DNA of 64,000 bases from Alisma plantago-aquatica (taxonomy: Eukaryota > Streptophyta > Magnoliopsida > Alismatales > Alismataceae), in the NCBI GenBank assembly GCA_963693085.1, contig OY856409.1:1618777711-1618841710 (forward strand), read 5' to 3'. The notes beneath the pieces are model-generated. The model was not told the origin of the DNA. It saw nothing but the letters and a program-made list of their open reading frames with translations, and did no database searches. Below are positions 11,728 through 23,279 of the stretch, piece after piece; positions within the stretch are counted from its first letter, which is position 1, and each line of letters opens with the position of its first letter. Position numbers and translations under genes: made by a program.

Positions 11728-13966
11728 TCATATACATCTTAAAAGAACTTTCATCCTCGAAAGTAAACCATACTCATACTTCCAAGGATAACCTTATCTT
11801 GCCTTCATCCACATGTAGGCACCATTCTATGTACAACATATCCAGAAGCCCCAGAACTATATCCAAGCTACAAGGGTGAAACCTCACTTCATAGAAGGCT
11901 CAAACAAGAGTTTAGAAGCTTAGGTTATGTCATCATATAACTCATATGTTAGATTTGCTTCCTTATCTTTAGCCATGCATTATTATTCAACATCATACTA
12001 ACATGTTCCATAGAAGTTAACTAAAGTTAACCGATTATATTAAGGTGTCACAAATATTTTATTGAGCTAATTGTTAGAACATGTTCATCATTAACATATG
12101 TCTTTTAGGAGGGAGTTAACAATAATTAACCCACTTTATCCATATAAATGATATAAAGGTGTCATAATCGTTATGTTGTGCTAACTGTCAAACTGTATTT
12201 TCACTTTTATTAAGCACTAAGATTAACACCTCATGTAATTCGTTTCATTCATACAATGTCATTTCATCAAAAGGTTAACCAACAATATAACATTATCATC
12301 ACTATTCATGTACATGGTTAACCATTTATGAATTGATATTTAGTAAACCATTTCTAGATTTCGATCATATCATGTCTATATATCACATCTCAAGATCTTA
12401 CATATATTTTACCATGGTTAAACAACTTATACAAGTGTCTTATTTAACATATATCAAAACTTTATATAGTCCCACTGAGGTTCTCCTGGCCTTCATCATG
12501 AGGATAATGTCTTTCCCAGTCTCTCTGAGCTCACTCAACACTATGAGTATCTCATATGCATATACTTTATCTTTCCTCTGTGATCTAGGGTTATTGGATT
12601 ACCTCATTGGCACTAGTAATAGCTTCATTAGCTCTAGCCACGTAAGCACACACCAAACATTACTATGATATACTCTTCATAGGTCTCTACCCATGAGTTA
12701 TTCTTACTCAACACTATCATTTACACATGCCACTAGTGTCCTATGTGGGGAACCACAAACGCAAGCTCGAGGCTTTACAGAAACTAACACAATTGCCTCC
12801 TCCAGGGTCTTGGGACTCTCTCCCTCACCTAGATGGTAGGTTTTTCTAATCGTGTTCTCATATGCACATTTAACCTGCCTCTCTTTTTGTCTCCAGGGTT
12901 TGGTCCTCCCAAGGACATCTAGGGTTCAACAAACTATAGGAGTCATGCATAAAGCAACTAATCTCAATCACTCAGGAGTAGTCTAGTTTAGGACATATCA
13001 TATCACATATCTCATATTTCTCATATCATGGAGTCTAGGTTCTCTAACCTTCTCCCTGTGGGTTTCACTCTCTCTTGAGCTAACCCCAAAACTGGTCCTA
13101 ACACTAGAGGTCCTCCTTTATAAAAGAGCTTGAGGCTCTTGCTGACTCACAACCTTGTCTCAACTTAGCTTATCTTATCTCATAAAAGCCTATTTACTTG
13201 CATCGTCAAAACTTATCTCAAATCCTCAAAATTGAATTTACATCCTCAAAGACAAACATAAATCATCATAAACCATCTTATATCGTCTATATGAAACTTA
13301 CATCATATAATCAAAACTTATTTCATCTATTCCATCTATCATAATATACCAAACAAGGCTCTAGACATCTAATCTAGAACTACACTCTCTTCTAGACTGA
13401 TGTCATTCACTTTCACTTAGGTTTCATGACCACCTCCTACTCATTCATGTGTGGGGACACATTTTTTTAATACATATACATAATAAAATATTATATAGTT
13501 TTTCTCTGATAAAACAAACGTCAGAGAAAACTATTGAGGTTCGATCAGTTTGGAATCAAAAACCAAATCTAGAAAACGAGTGTCCCACCCATAGTAGAGA
13601 GTACAGTGTCATGAAAACTAGTGAAAAGGGTGAGAACAAGGGGTAGACTAGTGTAGCTACTCTAGACAACGTGCACAATATGTCTAGTGATTCTCTTCCC
13701 TTGATGCACGTCATTTCCAAATAGTACAGCGTCCCATACCGCTGTACTACAAGGAAAGAACGACATCTAAGGACTTGCTACTCAACAAGCACCAGTCTAG
13801 ACCTAGTTCTCAAAAATCTAGGTGCTAACCTAGAGGCTGGGTCAAATCTAGTCTCTAAAGATGACTAATCTAACCCTAAACGATTATTAAGTTCAAGGTT
13901 TTCTTTAGTTTGAGTTGCATAATGAGCAAATGTCAGACTTTGCTATCTTCATGCTCTGATACCACC
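11728..13966 (-). other. LARD internal region, non-coding
   Basis: 2239 bp between the LTRs. No long open frame exists on the element's own (minus) strand, and the plus-strand frame at 12333-12668 matches no known family. The left end carries a pol-tail and polypurine-like remnant (reverse complement of 11738-11764), and the right end carries the primer-binding site. Gag, protease, RT and integrase are all absent. Confidence 0.75.
13953..13964 (-). other. Primer-binding site (tRNA-iMet) of LARD
   Basis: Reads TGGTATCAGAGC on the minus strand, two bases inside the right LTR. This is the standard plant initiator-Met primer site and defines the element's orientation. Confidence 0.85.
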
Positions 13967-16900
13967 TGTGATGTCTCTGGATTTTCTAAAACTTAATCTG
14001 ATGTGTAATGTCCAAATTGAAACCCTCACCTCAGCGAGAATCCCAATTGAAACACCACTCACTAGGCTAAGAAGAAGAAAATCAAGGGAGTCAGAAAGAA
14101 ACAATCAGTAGCACATGTACAAGAACAATAATAAAACCATACACACATGTTCCCCATTCAACATATAATTACAACATGAATTGTTACAACATTTGATATT
14201 ACATATTGAACAACAAACTATACGTATACATGTACTACCACTAAACTATAGGATCTTAAACAATAGGTCCACTTGTACATCAACTCGCTACACAACTCTC
14301 ACTCTCCTGGATCTTCAAGAGAAAAACCACAACCTAAACAAAAGATTACATGCGGTACATGTCAACACAATATTCAAAAATATTGTACTGAGTACGCCTA
14401 CGTGTGTTTTATATACCTCTCATCATATCTTGGCAATAAGATAAAACAAATACTTGGCAGTTATAAAGAAATATAAGAAAAGTGTATACTTTCACAAAGA
14501 TATTCATTAACAAAAGAGAACACATATTTTAAGTATAATTTCCATTATATCATCCATGCATTTACTACCTGATAATTGAATGCATCAAGGCCTTTATGAT
14601 CACTACCAAAGAGTTGGATCATATGTACAATGTGACTACTACCAAAGAGTTGGGTCCAAGCACACTACCAAAGATTTCGTGCTTCCATATGTACAACATG
14701 ACCACTACCAAAGAGTTCGGTCACTTCCAAGCACACTGCCATAGAGTTGGTGTTTTCATATAATGGAACAGATATATTATGTTTGATGTGTTCATAGCAA
14801 TACATATGGAAATTCAAGCAAGATATCATACAAGAACAATCATTTCAATCAATACCATATGCCAAGTCTTTACTACCATATAACACAAGCAGAATGTATA
14901 ATAAGCCAAGCAAGAGTTAATGGTGTACCTTCCAAACAGACATCCTAATCACATATTCCTCATGTCAACTATATCCTTGGTCAACCCTGATTAATACAAA
15001 ATTACATATACTATCAGTTTCTCATCATCATACATCTCATCTTAACCCTAATCATGTTCATTAGGGTTTGCTTAGTCCACTAGTATGTGTGCATCATTAT
15101 TTACATTCTTATCTTAGAATTATCTTACTGATGTCATTTTCCAGATTATGGTTCATCAACTGGATATGCTCATGTGTCACATTATTATGTGAACATAACA
15201 TTATGTCACTTTCATTAGCCATATTAGAGTTACATCTCATGTATTAAGGGTGCTCTTCATATGACATTAATTTCATGCATCTAACTGATATCAACGTTCC
15301 ATATTAGCTTCTAGTTACTGATATAAGATTGTACTATAAATTTCATCAGTTATTGAGCATGTATGTATTTACTACATTTTATTTAGGATTATTATCCCTA
15401 AATAGCCTTATAAAGAAAATTACATACTTTCGTGCATCAACATGACCATATCTGACATCATATGCATTATAAACATGATTATAGACTTACTGACATGTTA
15501 TCATAATTTTAGAACATCGTTTGATATTTATTATCCATCATATGAGCATTACACATATTACGTGATATCACTGACATTAGTGCATCAAAAGTCTAATATT
15601 ATGATTTCACATTGTTCTACACATTTTTCTGAGAATTTTGGTATATTATACTTATTTTTATGATGCTCGAGCTAATTACTATGAATTATCTAAAATCTGA
15701 GCATTTTCTGAGATATTTACCTTGAAAGGCCAATCGGGTAATGCCTCATGGAGGGGTGCTTCTTTTTCCTTTAACCGATTGGTCTGTCTGCCTAAACCGA
15801 GTTCACTTCTTCTCCTCTTCTCACATCCGTGAGTCATGCTGTCTTCCAGTTCTGTGTGAGGCTTCGGCGGGGCTCGGTTCTGCGCCCGACACTCGTGTTC
15901 GTCTGTGAATGCTATCGTCGGGTCGCAACAGTGGCGAGAGATCGTTTATGGTGCACCATCAGTCCAACACCTCTCTCTCCAGTCTCGACACCACCAAGCC
16001 ATCTCCAACAACTTCACATCAGCAGTATCGCAACCCTTGATCTCCACCTTATGACCAACTCAGGCCACCGCCGCATCTGGCTTCATCTCCGGTGAGAGGA
16101 AGTGTCTGGTCTGTGCCCCCTCTAGCTCCTCACGGTTCCTCCTTGTCTCCAATAACCCACCGCTATCACAAGGGAGCCCTCTAGGTTGAGGTGGATGCAC
16201 CCCAGCCTGCCGTCATTGGGGCTAGATCTGACGCTGGTTCATGCTCTCCTATACCTCTCTGTGTTTCCAACCAACGTGAGTTCGCGTGCGTCGCCACTGC
16301 CTGGTCTAGATCTGGCGAGGCATCGATGGCCGATCTCTCCTTATCCGCATGTGAAGCCTCGAGTGGCTCCTTATTTTGCCTCCTAAAAATCCTCCGCCAT
16401 GAGCCAGAACTTTGGTGATGAGCAACGGAGGCATCTCTCCTCCTTGCGGCTCGAGGAGGTCGCCATTGCGGGGTACAACTGTGACAGTGGGGAATTTGAG
16501 GCCCCTTCTTCCTTCTCAGTCTCTTCTAGTGCCTCCATATATATTTGTACTACACTTCTTCTAGATACTAGGCACTGGTTCTGTTCCTTCTCCCCCTCTT
16601 ACGACTACCTACTGCAAAATGCAGTGGAGAGAGAGATATGTTTCTCATTTCACACTACCACACCCTTCAGATAAGGGGTCATCGTGGAGGACTGCATGAT
16701 CACACCTAACTATTTTTTTGCACTAGTCTGAGGTGAACTGCTCACCCACGCTCTGTTGTCAACCCACGATCCACCTCAAGGAGGGGATGCATGAGCGTGA
16801 CTTCATTTCCCATGGTCTCCAATACATTTGAAAGTAGGTGATAGGATTATCACCATCACGTTCATAAGCAAGGAATAGGGTCAACTACCGTGTTTTTGAT

Positions 16901-17249
16901 CCGTGGCTTACCACATCAATAGATGTGTGATACAACGGCTAAAGCAAACTTGGCTAGAGGTTATTTCCTTATTCATGGATACATCAAAATATACATTATT
17001 TGATATTATTCAAACCTAATAACTTTTTCTAGGAACCTCGTTTGATCATGAAATTTGAGACATTGCTTCATCATAATTACAACTACCATCCATTAAAGTT
17101 TGACACCAACAACTAAATATTTGATACATCAATCAAATACCTCAAGAAGGCATAAAATTAGGGATTCCAAAAGTCCACTTGATCACATCCTACACACCTT
17201 AAGAGAAATTTCATCCTCGGAATTAAGCCAGAAAACCCACCTTGTCACA
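13967..17249 (-). repeat. LARD right LTR (5' LTR)
   Basis: Equal in length (3283 bp) to 8445-11727 and directly repeated, ending GTCACA at 17249, followed by the ATAAT duplication. It includes the CTACCAAAGAGTTG array (14597-14760) and the GC-rich island (15750-16690). Confidence 0.9.
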
Positions 17250-18589
17250 ATAATCTTTCAAACTGAAAGCATGTTCTACTAGAACTATAAGGTTTTGTGT
17301 GACATAACGAACTTGAGATTCCACAACAACTTGTGATTCTCATTGTTACTACTATACCACTTTAGGTTCAATGTTTTTTTGTTTGTCTTGAACATTTCAA
17401 TTTCTACTTTTACTCCCAATAATTCCTTTGGAACTAAGTTCCCTTTCAGGAATACAACCATCCTATTTAACAAAAACTTTATTTTCAGATTCAGATAAGA
17501 GTTGTATTTCAAAAAAATAACATTTATGTGATTTGTGGACAAGGATTTTCAAGAAACTATTTTCTTTCATAAGCTTTCATTGCTAATCACTATAAAAGAC
17601 ACATCGGAACTCTTCCCATGCCATATTTCATATGGTGCCTTTTGAACTCTTTTAGACGGTACATTTTTTTAGTGTAAAGCATGTGCCCAAAATTAATTGG
17701 AAGATCAGATAGACTTTATTAATAATATTACCATGACTAGCAAGGTGTGATTCCTTCTTACTGATAGACTCTCATGATATATTATCATTGTGTCTTAGGT
17801 GGAGTTCATCATGATACATTATCATGATATCCCAAAAGGTACTCAAATTCTTGGTTTCAAATATTTCAACATCGATCACATTGAAGTATCTTAATACTTT
17901 TACCAAGTTAGTAATGTACTTCATTCACAATATCCTTGAACACTTCAAGAGATTCATACTTGTATTATATTAAATACAAATTTACATATCTACTGGTAGC
18001 ATCAATAGATATAATGAGGTACTAGTAACTACCTTTAGCATTTATTCTAAAATATTTGTATACATTCATATGTATGAGCCGCAATAGAATAGTCACTCTC
18101 CCACTACATTTAGTGAAGACGCTTTTGTCGTATTGCACAACAAATAAGATATGCATGCCTCTATTGTTTCAATAACCAAAAGAGTCTAGCTAACCATCAT
18201 ATGAATTTTAGAAATTCATTTCTCATTTATGTTCTCTAGATGACAATGCTATAGGTATTCATTGTTTGACTCATCAAGTCATTCAATATATGTGTGATAC
18301 ACATTTGTCTCTATAACTATCAAGTATAGTTTATAAGACATAGGTAATTTCCAAATAAGATCTTATATTTTAAAATGAAACATCAATTTAATCTTGTTCA
18401 TACAAGACACATGATGTTTTTTTAATGGAAACTCTAAAATAGCAATTCAATAATTATATTATATGCCCTTTATGATAGATTCCAACTATTGTGGAAGCAA
18501 TTCTTTCTCCTTATAGTTCTAGATTATTTCTTATTGGGTCCTGAAGTAGAGATCTCTATCTCTTTCTTCTTCCTTTGTTCCTTTATGTT

Positions 18590-19290
18590 GAAAGGAAAAA
18601 TTCCTTTGCACTTATCCTTCTCCATAACTTGAGTGTACAAGACTTGAACTTCAACTTAGCCTTAGAAAACTTCTTGGCCTTGCCTTTTCCCTTGGACTCA
18701 CTTCCACTGATCACCATCACGTATTTGTCCTTCTTCATTCTTGCTTTTGAATCAACATGCCAAGTAGTTATGACATCAATTTAGCCATGTCACTCAAGTG
18801 AAAGCACTCTATAATATGGCTATATATGACTCAAACAATGATTGTAGAATCATATCCATGGTCAACTCTTAACCTAAAAGAAATCCTAGTCACTTTAAAT
18901 GTTCCACATACCCAATCATATTGAGCAAATGGGGCTCTACTGGATCTCCCTATGTCAGTTTGCACTCAAACAATGGTTTGAAGACATTATACCTTTCTTG
19001 CTCTACATGATTCTTAATATGTGTTACCTTATTGAGAATTTCCATGTTATCATGTTTTTCATGTATCTCAAAGTTCATACAACATAGCATAAGGTGCTTC
19101 ATGTATATGACATCATTGACATGCTTCAATTAAGCATCCAAATTTAGTCCTTAGGTGCATTTCGAGCTGGTTCCTCTAGATCTAGTCTTTCAAGGACATA
19201 GAGCTTTCACTCATTCAAAACACTTCTCAAAGTCCTAAACTAAATGTGGAAGAGTATCCCATTTTATCCTTGTTAAGGAGTGATCTCAAT
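18590..19290 (-). pseudogene. Decayed copia gag (old element)
   Basis: On the minus strand this follows the intact gag at 31273-32082. Near 19140-19240 the codons still read like the region around 'RKLYVLD...EEPAPNAP', and near 18600-18720 they read as the lysine-rich tail. The zinc knuckle has been lost and no long open frame remains. It ties the fragments on both sides of the LARD to one original element of the gag-only family. Confidence 0.65.
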
Positions 19291-20530
19291 TATAACGTGT
19301 TTTTGATTCTCTACAAAAAATATTACAACTTTTTCAAAACATTTTTTATTTGATTTAATTTGATAAATTTGACAATATTAATTAGTCTTGTAATTAACTA
19401 TTGATCCAAATATTTGGTTCAAATTGATAACCCTCATGTATCAATTTGGAATATTGCAACGTACAACCTTCCAGTAAGACAAGTACCAAAACAATTAAGT
19501 CAATACCTAACCAATGTTGGCGCTCATGACCAATTATTAAGGTAGGTAACATTTTCCTATTGCATCTCATGCAACTCTTGGATACATGGTGTGCACAACT
19601 CATTGTCAGAATCCATGTGTAGGTTCTAGGCACTTAATCTTATTAAGGTCACCTAATTAAGTCAGACCCAGAAGTCAACACGATAGAATGTGCACCCTGC
19701 TAGGATAGACCCACATATCTACCATCACACTTCCATGAGATAGACAACATACCACACTAGGGCATGTCCACGCTTGGTTGATCAACCTTTTCATGTGTGC
19801 CGCTTATGGAAAGCATCTAAGAATTAATCTATATAAATACATGTACATATCAAATCACCGCATTCTTATAGTACATATCATATACATGTTATAACCACAA
19901 ATGAGAACATGCTATAATTAAAACACACTAGCGATAGTTATGACCATACTATTGTAATTCCTTAGATCCACAAGGAATTACTACCACCTAAGGTCCACAT
20001 CATATGTAACATGTTTTTGGTGAGGATCTATGCTCAAACCAATCTAGTTTGATCGGTTCAACACTTGAACTGGTCGGATCGTCTCCTCGTTGCTTGGTTG
20101 GGCTCTTGAAAGGATCTTTTGGTCTCTAGGTTCAAATGATGTTTGGACACTTCCTATCGATCAGTTGGGCCACCAGTCAATCGGTTTGTCCTCCTATCAT
20201 CTGGCCTCCTCGATTCTCTAGTTGATCGATTTGTCTCATGATCTAGTTGGTTCCCCTTTGTGTAGATCACCATCTCATGCCGAATCATAAATTGAAACTA
20301 TCTTATTTCTTATTACATTGTAAAAGGGAAAGCTTGAGTTACATTCAAGGGGAAATAGGAAGAAGATAATTAATTTACATTTGGAAGGAAGAGAGAGACT
20401 CAGTACCCAAAGCGAGTAACAACAAGAATAAATAACCACTACCATGTACACAGTGATCTAGGGTTATTGGCAATAACCATGATAACCATCCACCATCAAA
20501 ACTGATTTTAGGGCAATGCGTTAAAATTGA

Positions 20531-20534
<4 letters not shown>
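19291..20534 (-). other. Leader of the old copia, non-coding
   Basis: This reverse-oriented counterpart of the long leader of the intact element (29840-31245) aligns by eye in several blocks. These include the stretch near 19680-19800 and GGTTCAAC/TTGAACTGGTCGG motifs at 20050-20260. It ends abruptly at the LINE's (TA)n tail, so the primer site and 5' LTR are missing. Confidence 0.6.

Positions 20535-20611
<77 letters not shown>
20535..20611. repeat. (TA)n microsatellite at the LINE 3' end
   Basis: About 77 bp of almost pure TA immediately abuts the conserved LINE 3' end. Its position makes it the LINE's 3' tail, or an expansion of it, rather than an independent locus. Translations give meaningless alternating Ile-Tyr runs. 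Confidence 0.85.
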
Positions 20612-20613
<2 letters not shown>

Positions 20614-20989
20614 TCATTGAAGCCTCAGTCCCAACTATGTTGGGGTCAGCTATATGGATCCTTCGTTTCCATTTAGCTCTATCATGAGCCATATTCTGGT
20701 TATGAAGTAGAGATTCAAAATCTCTCTTGATAAGCTTATCCCATGTTAATTTAGGCCTTCCTCTTCTTCTATTAATTGTTCTTGACTCAATAACACTGTT
20801 TTATATAAGAACATTAGTCAGTCTATGTAACACATGTCCGAACCATCTGAGTCGTCCCTCGCACAACTTGTCCTCAATGCTCACCACCCCCTCTTTATTC
20901 CTAATATAATCATTTCTGAGGAAATATTTTCTTGTCTTCCCACACATCCATCTCGCCATACACATTTCTACAACGTTCATCTTGTTGAG

Positions 20990-22120
20990 ACCTTATTTCT
21001 ACACCGTCCAACATTCACTCCCATAGAGCATGGATGGCCATATAGCTATTCTATAAACTTACTTTTTAACCTGAGAGGGATCTTTAGATCACATAAAACT
21101 CCATTTGCACTCTTCCAATGCAACCATCCTACAGTGATCATGTGACAAATGCCATTTTGAAAATCCCCATCTATTTGAATAATAGAATCCAAGTAATAGA
21201 ATTTATCACATTTTGGTATATTTACTCCATCCAACTTGGCTCCATCATTTACACTACAAGATTAACTGAAATTGCAATGCATATACTCACTTTTTCTCCT
21301 GCTAATCATCAATCCATTTTATTTCAATGCATTTCTCCAATATTCAAGTTTATCATTTAATATGTATTTAGTTTCATCGATCAAAACAATATCATCAACA
21401 AATAACCTACATAAAGGAATATCATCCTAAACATTCTTTTCCAACTCATCCATAACAAGAACGAATAGATATGGGCTAACTGTGGATCCTTGGTGTACCC
21501 CAACTGTGATAGGAAAACTTGGTGTGTCTCTCCTCCAATAGTCTTCACACTAGATGTAGAGCTATTATACATGTCTTTGATCAAGTCAATGTGTTGGATT
21601 GGCACACCTTTTTTCTTCAAACCCATCCACAACACTTTTATAGGTACTTGATAATAAGCCTTTTACAAATCAATAAACCCCATATGAAGATCTCTTTTGC
21701 TTTCTCTATACTTCTCCATGAGCCTGTTAATTAGAAAAATAGCATCTTTTGTTGATCTTCTAGGCATGAAACAAAATTGGTTGTTTGATATCCGCGTTAT
21801 AGATATGAGCATGTACTCAATAATCCTCTCCCAAAGCGTCATTGTGTGACTCATTAACTTGATACCTATTTAGTTTGTGTAGCTATGAACATCACATTTG
21901 TTCTTGTAGATGGGGACTATAGTATTATTTCTCCACTCATTTGGCATCTTCTTGGTCTTCATGATCTTGTTAAAGAACTTTGTTAACCACATCACTCCTT
22001 CATCCCCCATACTCTTCCATACATCAATGGCAATACTATCTGGTCTACATGCCTTTCTCATTTTCATCTTTTTCAAAGAATTCTTGACCTCAAGCAGTGA
22101 AACTCATCGTGTGTAAATGA
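20990..22120 (-). pseudogene. LINE ORF2 reverse transcriptase, broken
   Basis: Successive minus-strand frames read as LINE RT blocks. These include KACRPDSIAIDVWKSMG and MPNEWRNNTIVPIYKNK (21870-22076), then ITRISNNQFCFMPRRSTKDA (21663-21854), then GLKKKGVPIQHIDLIKDMY (21381-21635). The catalytic box can be read as LFVDDIVLID at about 21385-21415, but in a different frame from the blocks before it, so at least one frameshift separates them. In this family the enzyme primes on nicked target DNA. This copy cannot make it. Downstream, a KFYYLDSIIQIDGD stretch (21046-21234) matches the C-terminal region. Confidence 0.85.
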
Positions 22121-22819
22121 TATCTCTTGTATTCATGCCACATGAGTCTCTAACATTATTTGTAGTATCTCCATCGAAAAGCTTATGAAAGTAATTTCTC
22201 CATTGATTCTTGATATCATCGTCCTTCACCAACACTCTTCCATCTTATTCTTAATGTATTTCACTTGACTTAAGTCTCTTCCTTTCCTTTCTCTTATACA
22301 ACCCATTTTATATATATCTTTTCCCCCTCTCTAGTGCCCAAATTCTGATAAATATCATCAAAGTATATAGACCTTGCCTCCCGAACAATGTTTTTAGATT
22401 CTTTCTTTGCTTGCTTGTATCTTTGAAACATTTCATCATCTCAAGATTTGGCCAAGCTCCTAATATCTCCCTTTTCAGTTTAATATCCTTCTGTACTTCT
22501 TCATGCCACCACCAAGTCTCTTTATGTGGAGGCCCAAAACCTTTGGACTCCCCCAAGACCTCTTTGGAAATTTTGTTATGTAGGAGATCAAGTTATGCCA
22601 CATAGTGTTAACATCAGACTCCAAGTTCCAAGTTATCTCCATGAGGATTTTGTCATGAAAACTCAATTTCTTGTCTCCTTTAAGATTCCACCACTTGATT
22701 CTACTATCTTGATTACTGTTATGCTTGCCTTTATTGATCTTCATGTTAATGTCCAAAACCACCAACCTATGTTGGGTCGTGACTTCTTCTCTAGGAATCA
22801 ATTTACAATCCTTGCATAT

Positions 22820-23243
22820 ATTACAACCACGTCATAAGGAGGTAATCACTTTGGCTACAATTGTGCCCACTCTTGAAAGTAATCTTATGAGATTCCATTT
22901 TCCAGATATGGGTGTTTGCCAAAATCATATCTAATGCAATTGGAAAATTTAATATCCTCTCTCCTTCTCTATTTCTACTTCCATAACCAAAACCATGATG
23001 AACTCTATCATATCTAGCATTTCTACTCCTTACACGACCATTTAAATCACTCCCAATAATAATCTTCTCCTCTGTTGGTACTCCCACCATCAATTCATCT
23101 ATGTCATCCCAAAAAATCCTTCTAAGTATCCTCGCTAAGGCTAACTTGGGGGGCATAAGCACCAATAATGTTAAAAATATTATTCCCAAGAACAACAGTG
23201 ATATCTATGCTTCTATCACCCATCCTTATAATCTTGACAAAAA
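22820..23243 (-). pseudogene. LINE ORF2 endonuclease (APE-type), partial
   Basis: The 124-residue frame 22821-23195 contains EEKIIIGSDLNGRVRSRN, then LDMILANTHIWK, then SHKITFKSGHNCSQSDYLL. These correspond to the 'GDFN(G)', 'ANT' and 'SH..TY.SG...SQID' motifs of the APE-type endonuclease in plant L1 elements. The usual catalytic SQID is changed to SQSD. The N-terminal part of the domain lies beyond the CACTA-1 insertion at 42642-42889. Confidence 0.85.
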
Positions 23244-23246
23244 CAT

Positions 23247-23263
23247 CACTAGTACAGAAATGG
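23247..23263 (+). repeat. CACTA-1 left terminal inverted repeat
   Basis: CACTAGTACAGAAATGG is paired imperfectly with the right end at 42622-42638. CACTA-2 begins with the related AACTACTACAGAAATGG, so the two elements belong to one family group. Confidence 0.9.
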
Positions 23264-23279
23264 GTTATAACATCATTAC

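Larger units (their letters stand above)
8445..17249 (-). mobile_element. LARD-like gypsy derivative, complete with TSDs
   Basis: Two direct copies, 8445-11727 and 13967-17249, are both exactly 3283 bp, begin TGTGA and end GTCACA. They flank a 2239-bp internal region and a 5-bp duplication ATAAT (8440-8444 and 17250-17254). The plus-strand GCTCTGATACCA next to the right LTR is the reverse complement of a tRNA-iMet primer site, so the element reads leftward. The internal region has no gag-pol. Sequence next to the left LTR (reverse complement GAGGATGAAAGTTCTTTTAAG) resembles the end of pol in Tekay/Del chromoviruses. LTR length and lack of coding fit a large retrotransposon derivative. About 17 mismatches in the first 320 bp of the LTRs make it older than the copia insertion at 27580. 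Confidence 0.88.
4730..20534 (-). mobile_element. Old copia element of the gag-only family, split by a LARD
   Basis: This is a decayed, minus-strand relative of the intact copia element at 27580-36758. Read in reverse, 6821 down to about 4800 follows the intact LTR, and 6822-8444 and 17255-18589 follow its pol-less internal part. 18590-19290 follows gag, and 19291-20534 follows its long leader, for example the block near 19640-19800 against 30770-30920. The element is interrupted at 8444 by the LARD, which leaves an ATAAT duplication. Its 5' LTR is missing: the leader stops at the LINE's (TA)n tail near 20535. The left edge (about 4730) is approximate. Confidence 0.75.
20612..23243 (-). mobile_element. 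L1-type LINE, main fragment (3' end, RT, endonuclease)
   Basis: Read leftward, it has an endonuclease segment (22820-23243), a reverse transcriptase (about 21000-22120), and the highly conserved plant LINE 3' end. The plus strand of that end reads CCCAACTATGTTGGGGTCAG at about 20630. It finishes in a (TA)n tail. ORF2 is broken by many stops and frameshifts. CACTA-1 cuts it at 23243/23246, and the continuation toward the 5' end is at 42642-42889. Confidence 0.88.

Noticed and set aside
20375..20692. 105-residue minus-strand frame with a long alternating Ile-Tyr run
   Set aside because: It is the (TA)n microsatellite read as protein, with LINE tail and copia leader at its ends.
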